Below, one piece after another: positions 1 to 6,432 of a stretch of DNA of 7,946 bases. How positions within the stretch are numbered: the stretch's first letter is position 1; each line of letters starts with the position of its first letter. The position numbers and the translations under genes were made by a program. The notes beneath the pieces were generated by a model that did no database searches, was not told the DNA's origin, and saw only the letters and a list, made by a program, of their open reading frames with translations. The DNA comes from Bordetella parapertussis (GTDB taxonomy: Bacteria; Pseudomonadota; Gammaproteobacteria; Burkholderiales; SG8-39), in NCBI GenBank assembly GCA_945906975.1, contig CAMDRY010000134.1, positions 1 through 7,946 of the forward strand, given 5' to 3'.

Positions 1-806
1 GCATGGGCGGCTATATCAGTTTTCCCGGTGGCATGATGGCCTCGTTGCTGAACCGGCCGCTGGTGGTGCATGAACAGAACTCTGTGGCCGGACTCGCCAA
101 CAAGGTGCTTGCCCGCGTCGCCGACCGTGTGCTGGCGGCTTTCCCCGGAACGCTGCCCAAGGCTTGCCTGACCGGCAACCCGGTGCGCGCCGAGATCACC
201 GCCCTGGCCGAACCGGTGGCGCGCTTTGCCGGCCGCAGCGGGCCCTTGCAAGTGCTTGTTGTCGGCGGCAGCCTTGGTGCGCAGGCGCTCAACGACACCG
301 TGCCGCGCGCGCTGGCGCTGATCGAGGCGGATGCGCGCACGCACGGTACGCAGGGTTTGCATGGTGTGCCGGTGACGCAGGTAACACACCAGGCGGGCGA
401 GAAAAACATCGGCGCGCTGCGCGCCGCTTATGCCGCCGCGGGGGTCAGTGGGAATACCGTGGCCTTTATCGATGACATGGCCGGCGCTTACGCGCGGGCC
501 GACCTGGTGATTTGCCGCGCCGGTGCCCTTACCGTTTCCGAGCTCGCGGCGGTGGGCGCGGCGAGCGTGCTGGTGCCTTACCCCTTTGCGGTTGATGACC
601 ACCAGACCGCAAATGCAAAACACCTCGCCGATGCCGGTGCCGCCTGGCTGGTTGCGCAGGACCGGTTCACGCCGGAACATCTGGCCGGATTGCTGCGCGA
701 GCTTACGCGCGACAAGCTTCTCGCGATGGCGCAAAAAGCGCGCGCGTTGGCGCGACCAGACGCTACGCGTGATGTGGCGCAGATCTGCATGGACCTTGCG
801 CGATGA
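1..806 (+). CDS. murG: MurG, UDP-GlcNAc:lipid I N-acetylglucosaminyltransferase, 5'-truncated by the window edge
   Basis: MurG is the peripheral membrane GT-B glycosyltransferase that moves GlcNAc from UDP-GlcNAc onto lipid I to make lipid II on the cytoplasmic face. Only the C-terminal 267 residues are present. The ATG at 3 is the internal Met of the GMGGY motif, not a start: aligned by eye to the E. coli protein it falls near residue 103, so roughly 100 residues lie upstream of the window. Visible signatures, numbered in the fragment, are HEQN (23-26), GNPVR, the GGSLGA loop (88-93), HQAG (129-132), FIDDM, and the UDP-GlcNAc pocket GALTVSE (174-180) followed by DDHQTANA. The last has HQ where E. 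coli has QQ; from memory this is common in other MurGs. The stop TGA is at 804-806. Unlike the later junctions, it is separated from the next gene (murC) by 100 nt. Confidence 0.97.
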   Translation, partial: MGGYISFPGGMMASLLNRPLVVHEQNSVAGLANKVLARVADRVLAAFPGTLPKACLTGNPVRAEITALAEPVARFAGRSGPLQVLVVGGSLGAQALNDTVPRALALIEADARTHGTQGLHGVPVTQVTHQAGEKNIGALRAAYAAAGVSGNTVAFIDDMAGAYARADLVICRAGALTVSELAAVGAASVLVPYPFAVDDHQTANAKHLADAGAAWLVAQDRFTPEHLAGLLRELTRDKLLAMAQKARALARPDATRDVAQICMDLAR

Positions 807-811
807 CATTT

Positions 812-849
812 GTGGCGGAGAAAAATTTCCAACGCCCGCACTCCGCCGC
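812..849 (+). other. Stem-loop in the murG-murC gap
   Basis: Bases 812-820 pair with 841-849: GGCGGAG (814-820) is perfectly complementary to CTCCGCC (841-847), extended outward by one G-U and one G-C pair. This gives a 9-bp stem and a 20-nt loop. It begins 6 nt after the murG stop. No T run follows directly, so it does not look like a complete intrinsic terminator. It could be an mRNA-stabilising or processing hairpin, or chance in G+C-rich DNA. A pyrimidine tract (CCCC plus seven T) follows at 887-895. Confidence 0.4.
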
Positions 850-897
850 CAAGGGCAGGTCGGTTTTACGCGCAAGCCCCGCCGCCCCTTTTTTTCC

Positions 898-902
898 GGA
901 GG
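898..902 (+). promoter_or_regulatory. Shine-Dalgarno of murC
   Basis: GGAGG lies 4 nt before the ATG at 907. It fixes the murC start, because the reading frame is open much further upstream (back into murG) and would otherwise allow a longer call. The conserved MurC N-terminus ([13 protein letters not shown]) also begins right after this ATG. Confidence 0.75.
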
Positions 903-906
903 CGCG

Positions 907-2319
907 ATGAAGCATAAGGTCAAACGTTTGCACTTCGTCGGCATCGGCGGCAGCGGCATGAGCGGTATCGCCGAGGTGCTGCTCAACTTGGGCTACCAGG
1001 TCAGCGGCTCCGATCTTGCCGCCAACGGCGCGACAGAACGCCTGGCCGCGCTCGGCGCGCACATAACCATAGGCCACGCGGCCAAGAACGTCGAAGCCGC
1101 CGATGCGGTGGTGATCTCAACCGCGGTCAAGAGCGACAACCCCGAGGTCATCGCGGCGCGTACGCGGCGCATGCCGGTGGTGCCGCGCGCGCTGATGCTG
1201 GCTGAACTGATGCGCCTGAAACAGGGCATCGCTGTAGCCGGCACGCACGGCAAGACCACGACGACCAGCCTTGTTGCCAGCGTGCTGGCCGAGGGTGGAC
1301 TCGATCCGACCTTTGTCATCGGCGGAAGGCTCACCAGCGCCGCATCCAATGCGCGCCTTGGCAGCGGCGAGTTCATCGTCGTCGAGGCGGATGAATCGGA
1401 CGCCTCCTTCCTGCATTTGCAGCCGGTGGTGGCGGTGGTGACCAACATTGACGCCGACCACATGGAGACCTACCAGCACGATTTTGCCAAGCTGAAGCAG
1501 GCCTTCGTCGACTTTTTGCAGAACCTGCCGTTTTACGGCAGTGCCATCTTGTGCAGCGATGATGCGGCGGTGCGGGAGATCATGCCCTTCGTGTCCAAGC
1601 CGATCGTCACCTACGGCTTCAACAAGGACGCCATGGTGCGGGCCGAGGATGTGGTGCATGAGGGCGGCCGCATGCGCTTTCGCGCGCTGCGCGAGGGCAC
1701 GGACGGTGCGCTGGATGTGACGCTCAACCTGCCCGGCGGGCACAACGTGTTGAACGCGCTGGCGGCGATTGCCGTGGCCACCGAACTGGGCGTGTCCGAC
1801 AAGGCCATCGTCACCGCGCTCGGCGAGTTTCGCGGCGTAGGCCGGCGCTTCCAGCGCTATGGCGATATTGCCATCCCCGGCGGCAGCTTTACCCTGGTCG
1901 ATGATTACGGCCATCACCCGGCCGAGATGCGCGCCACGCTGGACGCGGCCCGCGGCGCCTTTCCTGGCCACCGCTTGGTGCTCGCCTTCCAGCCGCATCG
2001 CTACACGCGTACGCGCGACCTGTTTGAGGATTTCGTTTCGGTGCTCTCATCGGTCGATGCGCTGCTGCTGGCCGAAGTGTACGCGGCGGGCGAATCGCCC
2101 ATCGTCGCCGCTGATGGCAGGGCGTTGGTGCGCGCGGTGCGCGTCGCCGGCAAAGTCGAGCCCTTGTTCGTCAAGCAGATCGCCGACATGGCCGAGGCCA
2201 TACGTACCCTCGCCAAGCCCGGCGACGTGGTGGTGACCATGGGCGCGGGCTCGATCGGCAGCATCGCTGCAAACCTCGCCGCGCAGGGCCTGGCGGGCCG
2301 GCAGGAACGGACGCAATGA
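907..2319 (+). CDS. murC: MurC, UDP-N-acetylmuramate--L-alanine ligase
   Basis: MurC is the cytoplasmic ATP-dependent ligase that adds the first amino acid, L-Ala, to UDP-MurNAc. The product is 470 residues, a normal length for the family (E. coli about 490). The three Mur-ligase domains are visible. The N-terminal UDP-binding Rossmann fold has GIGGSGMSG (12-20). The central ATPase has the P-loop GTHGKTTT (112-119) and EADESD (160-165), followed by [10 protein letters not shown] and the [11 protein letters not shown] segment. The C-terminal domain has DDYGHHPAE (332-340), [10 protein letters not shown] (360-369) and a closing MGAGSIG. DDYGHHP and QPHRYTR are hallmarks of MurC over MurD, MurE and MurF. 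The start is set by GGAGG 4 nt upstream. The stop overlaps the murB start as ATGA, implying translational coupling. No truncation or missing key motif is seen. Confidence 0.98.
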   Translation: MKHKVKRLHFVGIGGSGMSGIAEVLLNLGYQVSGSDLAANGATERLAALGAHITIGHAAKNVEAADAVVISTAVKSDNPEVIAARTRRMPVVPRALMLAELMRLKQGIAVAGTHGKTTTTSLVASVLAEGGLDPTFVIGGRLTSAASNARLGSGEFIVVEADESDASFLHLQPVVAVVTNIDADHMETYQHDFAKLKQAFVDFLQNLPFYGSAILCSDDAAVREIMPFVSKPIVTYGFNKDAMVRAEDVVHEGGRMRFRALREGTDGALDVTLNLPGGHNVLNALAAIAVATELGVSDKAIVTALGEFRGVGRRFQRYGDIAIPGGSFTLVDDYGHHPAEMRATLDAARGAFPGHRLVLAFQPHRYTRTRDLFEDFVSVLSSVDALLLAEVYAAGESPIVAADGRALVRAVRVAGKVEPLFVKQIADMAEAIRTLAKPGDVVVTMGAGSIGSIAANLAAQGLAGRQERTQ

Positions 2320-3272
2320 ATATGGCCGAACTGTCCAATCTGTCCAATCTAGCTATTGTGAACGCGGCCCTGCGGGGCAGCCTGCGCGCCAACGAGCCGA
2401 TGTCCGGGCACGTTAGTTGGCGCGTTGGTGGCAAAGCTGCGCGCGCCTATGTTCCGGCGGACACGGAGGATCTGCTTTTGTTCCTGCGCGTATTGCCGGC
2501 CGACGAACCGGTGTTGTTTGCGGGCCTTGGCAGCAACCTGCTGGTGCGTGACGGCGGCTTTCGCGGCACGGTGGTGTTGATGCACACCTCGCATGGCGAG
2601 ATCCGGATCGAAGACGGGCTGCTCTACGCGGAAGCGGGCGTGGCCTCGCCCAAGGTGGCGCGTTATGCCGCAACACACGGGTTCGAGGGGGCTGAATTTC
2701 TCGCCGGCGTGCCGGGCACCGTCGGCGGTGCACTGGCCATGAACGCAGGTTGCCACGGATCGGAAACCTGGCAGTTTGTCGAGCGCGTGCAGGTGATGAC
2801 ACGGCGCGGTGAGTTGCATGACCGCGCGCCGTCTGATTATGAAGTCGGCTATCGCCACGTTGCGCTTAGCCCGTCCGCTGTCACGGCGATAAGGCAGGGC
2901 GCCGATGAGTGGTTCAGCGCCGCGTGGTTCCGCTTCACGCCCGGTGACGGCGTGCGTGCGCGCGAGCGTATCAAGCAATTGCTGGCCAAGCGGATCGAAT
3001 CGCAGCCGCTCAATCTGCCCAACGCCGGCTCGGTGTTCCGCAATCCGCAGGGTGACCATGCGGCGCGCCTGATCGAGGCCTGCGGTCTCAAGGGCTTTGC
3101 CATTGGCGGCGCGCGCATTTCCGAAAAGCACGCCAATTTCATTGTCACACCGGGCGGCCGGGCCAGCGCCGCGGACATCGAAAACCTGATTGAGCATGCG
3201 CGTGCCACGGTGCTTGCAAAACATGGCATAGCGCTGACGCCAGAAGTGCGCATTGTCGGAGAAAAAGCATGA
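2316..3272 (+). CDS. murB: MurB, UDP-N-acetylenolpyruvoylglucosamine reductase (type II)
   Basis: MurB is the FAD- and NADPH-dependent reductase that converts UDP-GlcNAc-enolpyruvate to UDP-MurNAc, one step before MurC. The product is 318 residues. FAD-binding signatures are SWRVGGKA near 34-41, [15 protein letters not shown] from 70, and [18 protein letters not shown] around 128-146. The catalytic triad of the family is visible: Arg180 in GYRH, Ser239 in NAGSVFRNP (the proton donor) and Glu310 in TPEVRIVG. The length and the NAGSVF-type active-site strand fit type II MurB (Gram-positive-like, lacking the extra insert of the E. coli type I enzyme). The ATG at 2316 is chosen because it overlaps the murC stop and has AGGA at 2303-2306. 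A second ATG at 2322 and a GTG at 2358 are in frame; the GTG has no SD. The first 14 residues look non-conserved and include a short SNLSNL repeat. Confidence 0.97.
   Translation: MNMAELSNLSNLAIVNAALRGSLRANEPMSGHVSWRVGGKAARAYVPADTEDLLLFLRVLPADEPVLFAGLGSNLLVRDGGFRGTVVLMHTSHGEIRIEDGLLYAEAGVASPKVARYAATHGFEGAEFLAGVPGTVGGALAMNAGCHGSETWQFVERVQVMTRRGELHDRAPSDYEVGYRHVALSPSAVTAIRQGADEWFSAAWFRFTPGDGVRARERIKQLLAKRIESQPLNLPNAGSVFRNPQGDHAARLIEACGLKGFAIGGARISEKHANFIVTPGGRASAADIENLIEHARATVLAKHGIALTPEVRIVGEKA
2331..2348 (+). repeat. 9-bp tandem duplication in the murB 5' end
   Basis: CTGTCCAAT occurs twice head to tail (2331-2339 and 2340-2348). It is in frame, giving Leu-Ser-Asn twice within the variable N-terminal extension of MurB. 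It looks like a replication-slippage duplication. A single copy would leave a frame that still starts at the coupled ATG. Confidence 0.8.
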
Positions 3273-4180
3273 GTGGATTCGGCAAGGTTGCCGTGTTGAT
3301 GGGCGGACCGTCCTCCGAGCGAGAGATATCGCTGCTGTCGGGCAAGGCCGTGCTGGCGGCGTTGCAGGCGCGCGGCGTCGACGCCCACGCCTTCGACCCG
3401 GCGGAGCGCCCGTTGGCAGCGCTCTCTGCCGAAGGCTTCAAACGCGTGTTCATTGCGCTGCACGGGCGCTATGGCGAAGATGGCACAGTGCAGGGTGCGC
3501 TCGAGACGATGGCGATTCCCTACACCGGCAGTGGCGTGATGGCCTCGGCTCTGGCGATGGACAAGTGGCGGACCAAGATGATCTGGTTGCAGGTCGGGCT
3601 ACCCACACCGCGTTATCTGGTCCTGACGGCGGAGGCGGACTGGAAACAGGTGGCGCGCGAAATCGGTCTGCCCCTGATCGTCAAGCCGGCGCGCGAGGGT
3701 TCGACCATCGGGATCAGCAAGGTCACGCGCATTGAGGATCTGTCCAAGGCCTACGCCGATGCGGCGCGCCACGATCCGCTGGTGCTGGCCGAGCAATTCA
3801 TCGAAGGTCGCGAAGTCACCGTCTCTATCCTTGGCGGCCGGGCGCTGCCGGTGATTCGCATCGAGGCGCCTGGCGGTAACTACGATTACCAGAACAAGTA
3901 TTTCTCCGACGACACGCGCTATTTCTGTCCGTCGGGACTGCCCTTCGAGCTGGAAAAAGGCATCCAATCTATTTCGCTCGAGGCGTTCCGCCTGCTCGAC
4001 TGCCGTGGCTGGGGGCGCGCCGATCTGATGATCGATGCCGCCGGCAAGCCCTGGCTGCTCGAGATGAACACCTCGCCGGGTATGACCGCGCACAGCCTGG
4101 TGCCGATGGCCGCGCGCGAGGCCGGCCTGTCTTTCGAGGATCTGGTGATGGCGATACTGGAGAGCGCACATGTGGGATAA
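3269..4180 (+). CDS. ddl: D-alanine--D-alanine ligase (DdlB type)
   Basis: This ATP-grasp ligase joins two D-Ala to make the dipeptide that MurF adds to the peptidoglycan stem peptide. The product is 303 residues, close to E. coli DdlB. Conserved residues line up by eye: Glu17 in SSEREIS (first D-Ala site), [10 protein letters not shown] with Ser145, Tyr211 in KYFSDD, Arg250 and Asp252 in GWGRAD, and Glu265 and Asn267 in [10 protein letters not shown] (metal and phosphate binding). The Tyr of KYFSDD corresponds to the E. coli DdlB Tyr associated with D-Ala-D-Ala rather than D-Ala-D-Lac products. The start overlaps the murB stop (ATGA) and has GGAG at 3258-3261, 7 nt upstream. The 3' end overlaps ftsQ by 11 nt. 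Position between murB and ftsQ is the classical dcw placement of ddlB. Confidence 0.97.
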   Translation: MSGFGKVAVLMGGPSSEREISLLSGKAVLAALQARGVDAHAFDPAERPLAALSAEGFKRVFIALHGRYGEDGTVQGALETMAIPYTGSGVMASALAMDKWRTKMIWLQVGLPTPRYLVLTAEADWKQVAREIGLPLIVKPAREGSTIGISKVTRIEDLSKAYADAARHDPLVLAEQFIEGREVTVSILGGRALPVIRIEAPGGNYDYQNKYFSDDTRYFCPSGLPFELEKGIQSISLEAFRLLDCRGWGRADLMIDAAGKPWLLEMNTSPGMTAHSLVPMAAREAGLSFEDLVMAILESAHVG

Positions 4181-4991
4181 CCCGCGCCTTCTCAACGGCA
4201 TCAGCGCCGGCTTGCTCGTGGTGGCCGGCCTGCTGGTGTCGTGGGGGGCGTATTACTCGGTGGTGACCTCGCAGCTCTTTCCGCTGCGCGTGGTGCGCGT
4301 GCAGGCGGTGCAGGGCGAACTGACACGACTCACCGAGATGCAAATCGATGAGGCGCTGTCCGGGCGCGTCAGTGGCAATTTTTTCGGCATCGATCTTGAC
4401 GGCGTGCGCATCAAACTGGGTGCTCTGCCCTGGGTGCGCAAGGTGGCTGTGCGCCGCTCCTGGCCCGATCGGCTTGATGTGTCGATCGAGGAGCACGTCG
4501 CGCTGGCGCGCTGGGGCGATGACCGCTTGGTCAATGTGCAGGGCGAGGTGTTCGACGGTGGTGGCGCAGATATGCGGGAGCGGCAGGCGTTGCCGCTGCT
4601 GTTCGGTCCGGCGGCCAGCGAGCGCCAGGTGACCGAGCGCTACCGCGTCTTCAAAACCATTCTTGCCCCGCTCGGCTCGGCACTGGAGCCGCGCCAGGTG
4701 TTGCTGTCGGGCCGCTACGCCTGGCGCTTGCGCCTTGCCAACGGCCTGGTGGTCGAACTCGGGCGCGAGGTGAGCCAGGAACCGGTGCCATCGCAGGGCG
4801 CGCAGGCGCCGGCGCCATTGCCGGTTACCGAGCGCCTCGCGCGCTTTGCCGCCATCTATCCGCAAACGCTGGGCAAGCTCCGCCGCCGGCTCGACTACGT
4901 TGATTTGCGATACCCCAACGGCTTCGCCTTGCGCGTGCCCGAAATTCTCAATCCCGATTCCGACCGGAAAGCCGCGCGCAAACGCGCATAG
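4170..4991 (+). CDS. ftsQ: FtsQ, cell division protein
   Basis: FtsQ is a bitopic inner-membrane protein that recruits FtsB and FtsL to the division site. The product is 273 residues. It has a short cytoplasmic tail (MWDNPRLLN), one membrane segment at about 11-32 ([15 protein letters not shown] and on), and a periplasmic POTRA domain at about 37-108 that contains [11 protein letters not shown] and [16 protein letters not shown] beta-rich C-terminal domain follows, with [17 protein letters not shown] near 243-259 that contributes to partner binding in the family, then a basic tail ending RKAARKRA. A Pro/Ala/Gln-rich stretch (about 206-216) looks like a loop insertion. GGAG at 4159-4162 lies 7 nt before the ATG, which sits inside the ddl 3' end, so coupling to ddl is likely. 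The sequence is divergent from E. coli, as usual for FtsQ; the call rests on the topology, POTRA signature and gene order. Confidence 0.95.
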   Translation: MWDNPRLLNGISAGLLVVAGLLVSWGAYYSVVTSQLFPLRVVRVQAVQGELTRLTEMQIDEALSGRVSGNFFGIDLDGVRIKLGALPWVRKVAVRRSWPDRLDVSIEEHVALARWGDDRLVNVQGEVFDGGGADMRERQALPLLFGPAASERQVTERYRVFKTILAPLGSALEPRQVLLSGRYAWRLRLANGLVVELGREVSQEPVPSQGAQAPAPLPVTERLARFAAIYPQTLGKLRRRLDYVDLRYPNGFALRVPEILNPDSDRKAARKRA

Positions 4992-5004
4992 GGGAAGACA
5001 AAGA

Positions 5005-5133
5005 ATGCAAACGGACAACGCCATGCATGAATGCCCGCTCGTACCCCCCCCCTCACCCCCGGCCCCTCTCGCGCAAGGGGCGAGGGGAGGCATCGGAGTC
5101 GCTGAGGCGACTTTCCACGTGACGACAACATGA
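5005..5133 (+). CDS. Possible 42-residue coupling ORF between ftsQ and ftsA
   Basis: An ATG 13 nt after the ftsQ stop is preceded by AGGGGA (4990-4995, 9-nt spacing). It opens a frame of 42 codons that ends in TGA at 5131-5133, overlapping the ftsA ATG as ATGA. It begins MQTDNAMHECPL, becomes Pro-rich where it reads the C-rich repeat, and ends VTTT. I recognise no domain, and most of it is simply the palindromic element read in one frame, so the peptide itself is probably not functional. Its interest is that ribosomes finishing it would be placed on ftsA, which has no good SD of its own. An in-frame second ATG is at 5023. Whether it is translated is unknown. Confidence 0.3.
   Translation: MQTDNAMHECPLVPPPSPPAPLAQGARGGIGVAEATFHVTTT
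5044..5090 (+). repeat. C-rich palindromic intergenic element (REP-like)
   Basis: A nine-C run (5044-5052) opens the block. CCCCTC occurs at 5049-5054 and again at 5063-5068, and either copy can pair with GAGGGG at 5082-5087. The inner hairpin 5063-5087 has a 6-bp outer stem, then C-G pairs interrupted by mismatches around a GCAA-type loop. The arrangement (CCCTCACCCC, CCCCTCTC, GCAA, then GGGG.GAGGGGAG) resembles the dispersed GGGGAGAGGG-type palindromes that recur between genes in many proteobacteria. This resemblance is from memory, not a search. Only one copy is visible in the window. The base composition differs sharply from the flanking genes, which suggests insertion into the ftsQ-ftsA junction. 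Confidence 0.6.
5097..5112 (+). other. Small perfect hairpin upstream of ftsA
   Basis: AGTCGC (5097-5102), a TGAG loop and GCGACT (5107-5112) form a 6-bp perfect stem, extendable by two G-U pairs. It ends 17 nt before the ftsA ATG. It lies between a purine-rich SD-like GGAGG (5086-5090) and the ATG, so folding would shorten the distance between them. Confidence 0.45.
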
Positions 5134-6359
5134 CAAAAGACAATCGCAATCTGATCGTCGGCCTCGACATCGGCACCTCCAAGGTGGTCGCCGTCGTTGC
5201 CGAACTTATGCCCGACGGACGCCTCGAGGTGATAGGCATGGGCAATCATGAATCACGCGGCCTGAAAAAAGGCGTGGTGGTCAATATCGAATCGACGGTC
5301 AGCGCCATCCAGCGCGCGCTCGAAGAGGCCGAGTTGATGGCCGGCGTGCGTATCCAGCGCGTCTACACCGGCATCGCCGGCAGCCACATCAAGAGCTTTA
5401 ACGGCAACGGCATGGTGCCTATCAAGGACAAGGAAGTGTCCTCCATCGACGTCAATCGCGTGATCGAAACCGCGCGCGCCATGCCCATCCCCACCGACCA
5501 GCAGGTGTTGCACATCCTGACGCAGGAGTTCATCGTTGACGGTCAGGATGGCATCAAGGAGCCGCTGGGCATGTCCGGCGTGCGCCTCGAGGTCAAGGTG
5601 CATATCGTCACCGGCGCGGTGAGCGCCGCGCAGAACATCGTCAAGTGCGTGCGTCGTTGCGGCCTGGAGGTGAGCGACCTCATCCTGCAACCGCTGGCGT
5701 CGAGCCTGGCGGTGCTGTCCGAGGACGAAAAGGAGCTTGGCGTTTGCCTCGTGGACATCGGCGGCGGAACCACCGACCTGGCGATATTCCGCGAGGGCGC
5801 GATCCGCCACACTGCGGTGCTGCCCATCGCCGGCGACCAGATCACCAGCGATATCGCCATGGCCCTGCGCACCCCGACGCCCGAGGCCGAGGAAATTAAA
5901 ATTCGTTACGGCTGCGCGCTGCGCCAGCTCGCCGACCCGAATGAAATGGTCGAGGTGCCCGGTCTTGGCGACCGCGGCCCGCGCCAGCTTTCGCGCCAGA
6001 CCCTGGCCGAGGTGATAGAGCCGCGCGTCGAGGAACTTTACTCGCTGGTGCGCGAGGAGTTGCAGCGCTCGGGTTATCTCGAACTGCTGTCATCGGGCAT
6101 CGTCCTCACCGGCGGTTCATCGACCATGCTCGGTATGGTCGAACTCGGGGAGGAAATCTTTCACATGCCGGTGCGCATGGGGGTGCCGCGCTACCAGGGC
6201 GGGCTCGCGCACGTGGTGCGCAACCCTCGTTACGCGACGGTCGTCGGCCTGCTGCTCGAGGGGGTCACGCAGACGCAGCGCGGCATCGTGTCGCGCCAGG
6301 GCAGCTCGATGAAGCAAGTCATGTCAAGGATGAGGGAATGGTTCCAGAAAAATTTTTGA
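5130..6359 (+). CDS. ftsA: FtsA, actin-like divisome protein
   Basis: FtsA is the actin-family ATPase that tethers FtsZ filaments to the membrane and recruits later division proteins. The product is 409 residues, with full family architecture. It shows the phosphate-1 loop GLDIGTSK (11-18), the 1C subdomain following, the phosphate-2 motif VDIGGGTTDLA (208-218), the adenosine-site LTGGSS (326-331), and a C-terminal amphipathic helix (about 393-409, MKQVMSRMREWFQKNF) that serves as the membrane-targeting sequence. The ATG at 5130 is the only plausible start: it sits just before the conserved NLIVGLDIG, and the frame is closed upstream by TGA at 5103 with no other start between. No Shine-Dalgarno stands at normal distance (the 18 nt before the ATG lack any GGAG). 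Translation may depend on coupling to the small upstream frame. The gap to ftsQ is 138 nt, much longer than the other coupled junctions. Confidence 0.98.
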   Translation: MTKDNRNLIVGLDIGTSKVVAVVAELMPDGRLEVIGMGNHESRGLKKGVVVNIESTVSAIQRALEEAELMAGVRIQRVYTGIAGSHIKSFNGNGMVPIKDKEVSSIDVNRVIETARAMPIPTDQQVLHILTQEFIVDGQDGIKEPLGMSGVRLEVKVHIVTGAVSAAQNIVKCVRRCGLEVSDLILQPLASSLAVLSEDEKELGVCLVDIGGGTTDLAIFREGAIRHTAVLPIAGDQITSDIAMALRTPTPEAEEIKIRYGCALRQLADPNEMVEVPGLGDRGPRQLSRQTLAEVIEPRVEELYSLVREELQRSGYLELLSSGIVLTGGSSTMLGMVELGEEIFHMPVRMGVPRYQGGLAHVVRNPRYATVVGLLLEGVTQTQRGIVSRQGSSMKQVMSRMREWFQKNF

Positions 6360-6378
6360 GCTTTTAAATTAAAGGTAA

Positions 6379-6406
6379 ATGTTTTTTTCTTGATGTTCTT
6401 TTTTTG
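6379..6406 (+). repeat. Tandem 14-bp T-rich repeat in the ftsA-ftsZ leader
   Basis: ATGTTTTTTTCTTG (6379-6392) is followed directly by ATGTTCTTTTTTTG (6393-6406), 12 of 14 positions identical. Each unit holds a T7 run. The surrounding 6360-6420 is strikingly AT-rich against G+C-rich coding DNA. In the transcript this is a U-rich leader 26 nt ahead of the ftsZ ATG. I find no convincing paired -35/-10 promoter in it; TTGAGC (6356-6361) with TAAATG (6376-6381) is too closely spaced to trust. Confidence 0.7.
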
Positions 6407-6420
6407 TATTTTCCCGGAAG

Positions 6421-6427
6421 AAGGAGG
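6421..6427 (+). promoter_or_regulatory. Strong Shine-Dalgarno of ftsZ
   Basis: AAGGAGG sits 5 nt before the ATG at 6433 and is the best ribosome binding site in the window, in line with the high FtsZ level needed relative to FtsA. Together with the unstructured U-rich leader it suggests ftsZ is translated independently of ftsA. Confidence 0.85.
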
Positions 6428-6432
6428 CAGGC

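Noticed and set aside
523..906. Upstream extension of the murC frame into murG
   Set aside because: The frame is open but overlaps murG coding sequence. The conserved MurC N-terminus and a GGAGG site place the start at 907.
1117..1998. 293-residue minus-strand open frame opposite murC
   Set aside because: The antisense codon pattern of a high-G+C gene keeps this frame open. The composition is not protein-like.
3969..5249. 426-residue minus-strand open frame across ddl, ftsQ and ftsA
   Set aside because: It is antisense to three well-supported genes, has low-complexity His/Arg/Ala-rich composition and no recognisable motif. This is typical of shadow frames in high-G+C DNA.
6356..6381. Possible promoter TTGAGC/TAAATG before ftsZ
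   Set aside because: The spacing is only 14 bp and both hexamers are poor. The AT-richness alone makes such matches likely.
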